This document shows positions 49,037 to 53,432 of a stretch of 53,432 bases of DNA, piece after piece. The number at the start of each line of letters is the position of its first letter. Positions within the stretch are counted from its first letter, which is position 1. The DNA is from Bacteroidota bacterium (GTDB lineage: Bacteria > Bacteroidota > Bacteroidia > Chitinophagales > Chitinophagaceae): contig VBAQ01000065.1 of the NCBI GenBank assembly GCA_005883765.1, positions 20,962-74,393 of the forward strand, given 5' to 3'. A program made the position numbers and the translations under genes. Below the pieces are notes generated by a model. That model worked only from the letters and a program-made list of their open reading frames with translations. It was not told where the DNA came from and did not search any database.

Positions 49037-50149
49037 ATGATCCTGATTGTAATCATACTTCTTTTTCTTGGCTACAGCATTCTTATTTTTTACTATTGGT
49101 TGGGTTGGACATCAGCTCCCGAATTCTTTCCAAAACCAGGAACGTCGGCCACTAACATTTCGATTGTCATTCCTGCGAGAAATGAAGACCAGAACATCGG
49201 CAGCCTTCTGAACGCTTTGCAACAACAAACATATTCCGAACGCCTGGTCGAGGTGATCGTGATAGATGATCATTCGACTGACAATACGGTTAAAATAGTA
49301 AGAGAATTTCCTACGGTCACTTTACTTGAACTAAAGGATGATTCGCTAAATTCCTATAAAAAGAAAGCCATTGAAGAAGCAATTACTGCGGCCACAGGTA
49401 ATTTGATTATTACCACGGATGCAGACTGCATGCCTCCTCCTGGCTGGCTCGAGGCATTGGTATCATTTCAGCATCAGAAGAATTCTGCGTTCATTGCTGC
49501 GCCTGTGGTTTTTCAAAATAACTCTTCCATCCTTGAACTTTTTCAGGCCCTGGATTTTTTAGTGCTGCAAGGGATTACCGGGGCCTCAGTCCATCGTAAA
49601 ATACATTCGATGTGCAACGGAGCCAATCTTGCCTATCAAAAGACAGCGTTTTTTGAAGTCAACGGTTTTGAAAACATCGACACGATTGCTTCAGGCGATG
49701 ACATGCTATTAATGCATAAGATCTGGAAAAGATTTCCAGTCCGGGTGCACTATCTTAAATCAAAGCAAGCGATTGTTACCACTCAGCCAATGAAGACGTG
49801 GAAAGAATTTTTTAACCAGCGAATCCGCTGGGCCAGCAAGACAAGATTTTACGATGATATGCGAATCTTTTGGGTGTTGCTGCTTGTTTATCTTTTCAAT
49901 TTCTCTTTCCTGGTGTTGCTGGTTGCCGGGTTGTGGTTGCATAGGTTGTGGCTATACTTCGTCTTATTGTTGATTGCAAAAACGATTATTGAATTTCCGT
50001 TTGTTTATTCCGTGGCAAAATTTTTTAAGAAGCAATCTTTATTGAAATACTTTTTCTTTTTTCAGCCTCTGCATATTGGCTATACCATCATTGCCGGGTG
50101 GTTGGGGCAATTTGGCAAATATGAATGGAAGGGAAGACGAGTGAAATAG
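49037..50149 (+). CDS. Membrane GT2-family glycosyltransferase
   Basis: A 370-residue processive-type GT2 enzyme with one N-terminal membrane span (residues 2-23) and three to four C-terminal ones (about 275-360). The catalytic domain has [11 protein letters not shown] at 44-54, [11 protein letters not shown] at 73-83, [11 protein letters not shown] with Asp128 and Asp130, ASGDD near 218-222 and QRIRW at 261-265 (the QxxRW motif). The architecture is that of enzymes polymerising or attaching sugars at the inner membrane, such as carotenoid or glycolipid glycosyltransferases and hyaluronan synthase-like proteins. The sugar cannot be told. It may belong with the envelope genes at the right edge. 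Confidence 0.87.
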   Translation: MILIVIILLFLGYSILIFYYWLGWTSAPEFFPKPGTSATNISIVIPARNEDQNIGSLLNALQQQTYSERLVEVIVIDDHSTDNTVKIVREFPTVTLLELKDDSLNSYKKKAIEEAITAATGNLIITTDADCMPPPGWLEALVSFQHQKNSAFIAAPVVFQNNSSILELFQALDFLVLQGITGASVHRKIHSMCNGANLAYQKTAFFEVNGFENIDTIASGDDMLLMHKIWKRFPVRVHYLKSKQAIVTTQPMKTWKEFFNQRIRWASKTRFYDDMRIFWVLLLVYLFNFSFLVLLVAGLWLHRLWLYFVLLLIAKTIIEFPFVYSVAKFFKKQSLLKYFFFFQPLHIGYTIIAGWLGQFGKYEWKGRRVK

Positions 50150-50151
50150 AA

Positions 50152-50352
50152 AAGGGCAACAGGCAATTGGCAACAGGCAATTATTTTTATCGTCGATTGC
50201 CCTTCGCCTTTCGCCCTGTGGCTTTTTCTTATTGCCCATTACTTATTGCCATTGCTCATTGCCCATTGCCCGTTGCTTATTGCCCATTGCCTATTGCCCT
50301 TTGCTTATTGCCCATTGCCCATTGCCCATTGCTTATTGCTCATTGCCCATTG
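50152..50352. repeat. Imperfect heptanucleotide array (ATTGCCC)
   Basis: From about 50229 the sequence is built almost wholly of ATTGCCC units and one-base variants (ATTGCTC, ATTGCCT, TTGCTT). A preceding stretch near 50154-50182 (GGGCAACAGGCAATTGGCAA and on) is its reverse complement, so the block can fold back on itself. It fills the 220-bp spacer between the glycosyltransferase and the ABC permease. Open frames through it are by-products. Confidence 0.9.
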
Positions 50353-50369
50353 TTATATAACTTCCCTGA

Positions 50370-51461
50370 ATGACATCGACCTCTTACTCTTTTCAAAGGG
50401 CTGCGTGGCGCAGGCTGAGAAAAAACAAAGGAGCGATGTTTGGTTTGATCGTAATTAGTCTTTCGGTATTAGTCGCCATTTTTGCTTATTTCATTTCTCC
50501 TGATTCTTCTCCTTTTGCAAACCGGATCATTCTTGAAATAGGCAGACAAAAGCCGGGTCATCAGCAAACGTTTCTGAAACTAAAAAAGGAAAAAAATGTT
50601 TCAAACCCAGGGTTCTTTGCCTGGCTGATATCCGGCAAGGAGGATAAGTATTATTATGTTCCTATTCTTGCCTATCAACTAAAAAATGACAGCATCATCA
50701 TTCAGAAATATATTGACGAAGACGTGAGTGAACGACAAGCTTTTCACACTTCACAGGTGGATTCCAAAAATCCTATTGTTACAAAAAAATTTTTGCTTGG
50801 TACCGATACCTATGGCAGGGATATTCTGAGTCGTCTGATCGTGGGAGTAAGAGTAAGCTTGGGTGTAGGAATGATCACGGTAATTATTTCACTTACCATT
50901 GGTTTGTTACTGGGCTCACTGGCCGGTTACTTTCGAGGGAGAACCGATGACCTCATTATGTGGTTCATGAACGTAATTTGGAGCATTCCAACTTTATTGC
51001 TTGTGTTTGCAATCACACTTATTCTCGGCAAAGGATTTTGGCAGGTCTTTGTGGCCGTAGGGTTAACGATGTGGGTGAGTGTGGCACGATTAGTTCGTGG
51101 ACAGGTAATGAATGCAAGAGAGTTGGAGTATGTAGAAGCAACACGAGCACTTGGGTTTTCACATGCCCGCACCATAATCTATCATATCCTTCCAAATATC
51201 ATCGGGCCAGTAATGGTGATCGCCGCATCTAATTTCGCATCGGCCATCGTTATTGAGGCTGGCTTAAGTTTTTTAGGTGTCGGGGTCCAGCCTCCTCAGC
51301 CGAGCTGGGGCCTGATGATCAAAGAAAATTACAATTTCATCATCACACAAAATCCCATGCTGGCACTTGCACCAGGCTTTGCCATCATGTTGTTGGTGCT
51401 TGCCTTCAACTTATTCGGCAATGGGTTGCGGGATGCTTTGAATGTGAGAGGAAGGATTTAG
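50370..51461 (+). CDS. ABC transporter permease (DppC/OppC type)
   Basis: A 363-residue inner-membrane permease. The N-terminal QRAAWRRLRKNKGAMFGLIV is the OppC_N domain; the BPD_transp_1 domain follows with LLGTDTYGRDILSRLIVGVR, VIISLTIGLLLGSLAGYFRG, the coupling (EAA) loop EYVEATRALGFSHARTIIYH and the end AGLSFLGVGVQPPQPSWGLM. Residues 60-135 form a larger periplasmic insert than in E. coli DppC. Such permeases import oligopeptides, but no partner permease, ATPase or binding protein is adjacent, so it must pair with subunits elsewhere. Its start follows the heptamer array. Confidence 0.88.
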   Translation: MTSTSYSFQRAAWRRLRKNKGAMFGLIVISLSVLVAIFAYFISPDSSPFANRIILEIGRQKPGHQQTFLKLKKEKNVSNPGFFAWLISGKEDKYYYVPILAYQLKNDSIIIQKYIDEDVSERQAFHTSQVDSKNPIVTKKFLLGTDTYGRDILSRLIVGVRVSLGVGMITVIISLTIGLLLGSLAGYFRGRTDDLIMWFMNVIWSIPTLLLVFAITLILGKGFWQVFVAVGLTMWVSVARLVRGQVMNARELEYVEATRALGFSHARTIIYHILPNIIGPVMVIAASNFASAIVIEAGLSFLGVGVQPPQPSWGLMIKENYNFIITQNPMLALAPGFAIMLLVLAFNLFGNGLRDALNVRGRI

Positions 51462-51500
51462 GGCAACGGGAAACGCGGAATAGAAAAAAATTACCTGCAG

Positions 51501-52931
51501 CTATTGTGTGGCAACATTATTCTCATTTCTTGTACTGATATCGACAGCAACCAGCATGGCAATGCAAAGAAAAAACAAACTTCCCACCTTATCAGTTTCA
51601 ACCAGGTCGCTCAGAAAGTTTACAACGGTGATCATCGCCAGCAAAACGCCGCAAGCCAGCCCAACGACTTTGTAAAATTTGTCTTGCACCCGCTGATAAA
51701 CCATTTCCGAATAATAAAAACATGCACCCAGAAGCACCAGGAAAAATAAAAGTCCCGGGGCACCCTGTTCGATAATTGTAAGCAAAAAATAATTGTGCAC
51801 GGTAGAATGATCTTTATTATCACTGACCCAGGTTTTAAATGCAGGAATAGCATATGGCTTGTAGTTATAATAAAAAGTGTTTGGACCGTAGCCGGTCAAC
51901 CAGTTATCTTTTAGCATTTTGACTCCGGCAATCCACCTGTTGAATCTTTCGGCTGTCGAAACATCTTTTAATTTGTACGTAGCGATAAGATGTTCTTCAA
52001 AATTCTTATGGAAAATGGTTGTTTTGTAATCATTCGCATATTGGAGGTAACGGTCATTGCTCTTGATCCAAAATACCGAAGCAATGATCACCAATATCAA
52101 GACCACATAAGTGAGAAACAACTTTCTGTTCTGAATGAGCCAGTACGAAATCAAGCCTACAAAAAATGCAAGCCACGCTCCTCTTGCGTACGAAAAAAAT
52201 ATTGCCGCCAAAACAATAATACTTAAGCCAATGATCAAGAATCTGTATTTTCTATTCAACTGGTAAATTGCAATCAGCAATGGAAACGTACAAACCAGCA
52301 TGGCGGAATAATTTACATGATTTCGAAAAAAAGGGCTAATCGCATCATTGATCGTAGCAAACGTGAACCCAAATTGGCTGTGCCTGTAAAGGGAAAGCGC
52401 GGTTACCAGTAACATCGAAATAAGAAATAAAAGCGCGGCCAACCGAATTGCTCTTTTATTTTTGAATATCGCCCGCGGTACGAATACAAAAGCAATAATA
52501 TACCAACCCTTTGCCAATAAGAACTTCAGTGACAGAAGCCAATCACTGGAGAATGGTACGGTAATGACGATCCAGCCAAAATAAATTAGCAATAAAAAGA
52601 TCAAAGGATGCTGCCATGCCCGTAACATAACAGACGGTTTAAAAAAGAAATGGGCAATAAACAAGGCGGCTACGCACCACATCAATGGCTCAGCGGGCAG
52701 ATCGGTTCCCAATGAAGAATTGAAATTGTATTCAACGGACCAGGGCAGGGAAAACACAAGTACAAAAAAAATAAATTGCCAATTTTGCCAACCAAAATAA
52801 AAAAGTAAGAGTACGAACGGTGCAGCGATCAACCAATAATAAGAAGAGATCACAGCGGTTGTCACAAATGCCAAAAAAATTCCTGACAGGAATAAAAAAT
52901 GATTGTTGGTTTTATCGTAGGCCCCGTTCAT
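51501..52931 (-). CDS. O-antigen ligase/polymerase-like membrane protein
   Basis: ATG 52931 gives 476 residues; an in-frame GTG at 52937 overlaps the preceding gene's stop. About ten to twelve membrane spans and the Wzy_C region are visible: SYARGAWLAFFVGLISYWLI near two thirds, then a long periplasmic loop with YGPNTFYYNYKPYAIPAF and the conserved HNYFLLTIIEQGAPGLLFFL. Such proteins join or polymerise lipid-linked polysaccharides. The gene directly follows a Wzz-like chain-length gene with overlapping stop and start, so it belongs to an exopolysaccharide or O-antigen cluster that continues beyond the right edge. Confidence 0.82.
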   Translation of the reverse strand: MNGAYDKTNNHFLFLSGIFLAFVTTAVISSYYWLIAAPFVLLLFYFGWQNWQFIFFVLVFSLPWSVEYNFNSSLGTDLPAEPLMWCVAALFIAHFFFKPSVMLRAWQHPLIFLLLIYFGWIVITVPFSSDWLLSLKFLLAKGWYIIAFVFVPRAIFKNKRAIRLAALLFLISMLLVTALSLYRHSQFGFTFATINDAISPFFRNHVNYSAMLVCTFPLLIAIYQLNRKYRFLIIGLSIIVLAAIFFSYARGAWLAFFVGLISYWLIQNRKLFLTYVVLILVIIASVFWIKSNDRYLQYANDYKTTIFHKNFEEHLIATYKLKDVSTAERFNRWIAGVKMLKDNWLTGYGPNTFYYNYKPYAIPAFKTWVSDNKDHSTVHNYFLLTIIEQGAPGLLFFLVLLGACFYYSEMVYQRVQDKFYKVVGLACGVLLAMITVVNFLSDLVETDKVGSLFFLCIAMLVAVDISTRNENNVATQ

Positions 52932-52933
52932 GA

Positions 52934-53432
52934 TCACTTCGTCGCTTTTCGCCTTTCCAAAACCAGGGCAGCTAACAGGCCGAAAAATAAACTTAAAACC
53001 GTTGCTCCTGTTATCACCGCGATTGTTTTTGGTTTATCGGCTTTGAGAGGCGGCGTGGCTCTTTCAATAATGATTAACGCCTGCGGTTTTGCATTTACCA
53101 TTAGTTTATACTGATCTAATAGTCTGTCGTATTCCAGCATCTGTTGGAGCAAAGACGATCTCTGAGCGCTTAACAGATCGGTGGTTGACTGATCTCTTGC
53201 ACGTCCTGATGAATCTGATAATTTTTGGTAGTCAAGTTTTTTTTGAACATATTCATCATTGATCTTCGAGAGTAAAACGGTATTATTCCTTGTTTGCACA
53301 TTCTGGTGTATTTGCTGAAGTTTTTCCATGATCGCATTCGCAAGAGTTGCTGCGCGGTCACGATCGTGATCCCAAACTTTTACTTGTAGTTCACCATAAT
53401 CACTTTTTATAACCCGTGTCCTTTTTTTCAAA
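52934..53432 (-). CDS. Wzz/GumC-type chain-length determinant protein, N-terminus outside window
   Basis: Only the C-terminal 166 residues are visible; the frame stays open to the window edge. KVWDHDRDRAATLANAIMEK followed by LQQIHQNVQ is typical of the end of the Wzz domain, then a coiled-coil (KINDEYVQKKLDYQKLSDSS), the Pro-rich motif ERATPPLKADKPKT and the final membrane span IAVITGATVLSLFFGLLAAL with a basic tail. Such proteins regulate chain length of exported polysaccharides. No tyrosine kinase domain follows the span, so it is the kinase-less form. The ligase gene starts at its stop. Confidence 0.85.
   Translation of the reverse strand, partial: LKKRTRVIKSDYGELQVKVWDHDRDRAATLANAIMEKLQQIHQNVQTRNNTVLLSKINDEYVQKKLDYQKLSDSSGRARDQSTTDLLSAQRSSLLQQMLEYDRLLDQYKLMVNAKPQALIIIERATPPLKADKPKTIAVITGATVLSLFFGLLAALVLERRKATK

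Noticed and set aside
50229-50352. CRISPR array
   Set aside because: Units are 7 bp with no unique spacers and no cas genes nearby.
50125-50373. ORFs reading through the heptamer array ([11 protein letters not shown]-type protein)
   Set aside because: Seven-base repeats create long periodic open frames; the product is a low-complexity artefact.
1-53432. tRNA, rRNA or transposase genes
   Set aside because: I looked for cloverleaf-type and DDE transposase signatures while reading and found none; short or divergent RNA genes could still be missed by eye.

Overview
The window reads as a chromosomal segment of a gliding-type member of the Bacteroidetes, most likely the family Chitinophagaceae. 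Reasons: gldE and gldC are present; lineage-typical genes (DUF4290, DUF6089, a BamA-like protein beside nadK) lie in the order known for this group; many starts are preceded by the Bacteroidetes -7 box TAnnTTTG (four of them, at marR, the JmjC-type oxygenase, the GT2 glycosyltransferase and a hydrolase, were checked for a TTG about 16-19 bases upstream and three have one); ribosome binding sites are weak; AT-rich spacers carry small palindromic repeats. I see no rRNA, tRNA, CRISPR, transposase or phage gene. It looks like core chromosome with small repeat-rich patches.

Layout. 1-6.2 kb (mostly minus strand): N-terminal two thirds of a secreted HExxH metalloprotease, gldE, gmk, murA (with Asp in place of the catalytic Cys) and DUF4290. 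6.2-7.4 kb: an orphan island with a probably frameshifted unknown gene. 7.4-11.7 kb (plus): GT4 glycosyltransferase, gldC, yqeY, cvpA, an alpha/beta hydrolase and a CBS protein. 11.7-20.2 kb (plus): envelope biogenesis block of BamA-like protein, nadK, DUF6089, uppS, bamA and two OmpH/Skp chaperones. 20.2-26.3 kb: typA, DUF5009-type membrane acyltransferase, DUF2905, a small helical protein, fabH and a lipid kinase. 26.4-32.9 kb: membrane patatin, ctaA (heme A synthase), and a compact sulfur module made of a Tat-exported DsrE-like protein, a TsdA-like diheme cytochrome and a split YeeE/YedE pair. 32.9-40 kb: rnhB, a His/Arg-rich exported protein, a Sua5/YrdC protein, a JmjC-type oxygenase, korB, an S9 peptidase, a diheme c-type cytochrome and a small membrane protein. 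40.1-44.3 kb: complete oxidative pentose phosphate operon gnd-(43-aa ORF)-zwf-pgl. 44.3-53.4 kb: cell-wall amidase, a 7-TM protein, acyl-CoA dehydrogenase with an autoregulated marR, GT2 glycosyltransferase, ABC permease, O-antigen-ligase-like protein and the C-terminal end of a Wzz-type chain-length protein.

How the parts work together. Uptake of a sulfur compound (YeeE/YedE), periplasmic thiosulfate oxidation (TsdA-like) and a sulfur-handling DsrE-like protein sit next to ctaA, which supplies heme A for a terminal oxidase; this is the most suggestive physiological unit. UppS, BamA and the Skp pair serve envelope assembly, and the polysaccharide genes at the right edge use the lipid carrier that UppS makes.

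Most unusual features: (i) several conserved enzymes (acyl-CoA dehydrogenase, 6-phosphogluconolactonase, FabH, patatin) appear to carry palindromic or tandem repeat DNA inside, or at the end of, their reading frames; (ii) -7 boxes often lie only 4-20 bases before the start codon, implying leaderless or nearly leaderless mRNAs; (iii) a perfect 8+4+8 palindrome sits between the -7 box and the ATG of marR; (iv) a heptanucleotide array and a 69-bp-period repeat lie between genes. Start codons were re-chosen in many genes using promoter position, signal peptides and codon type.
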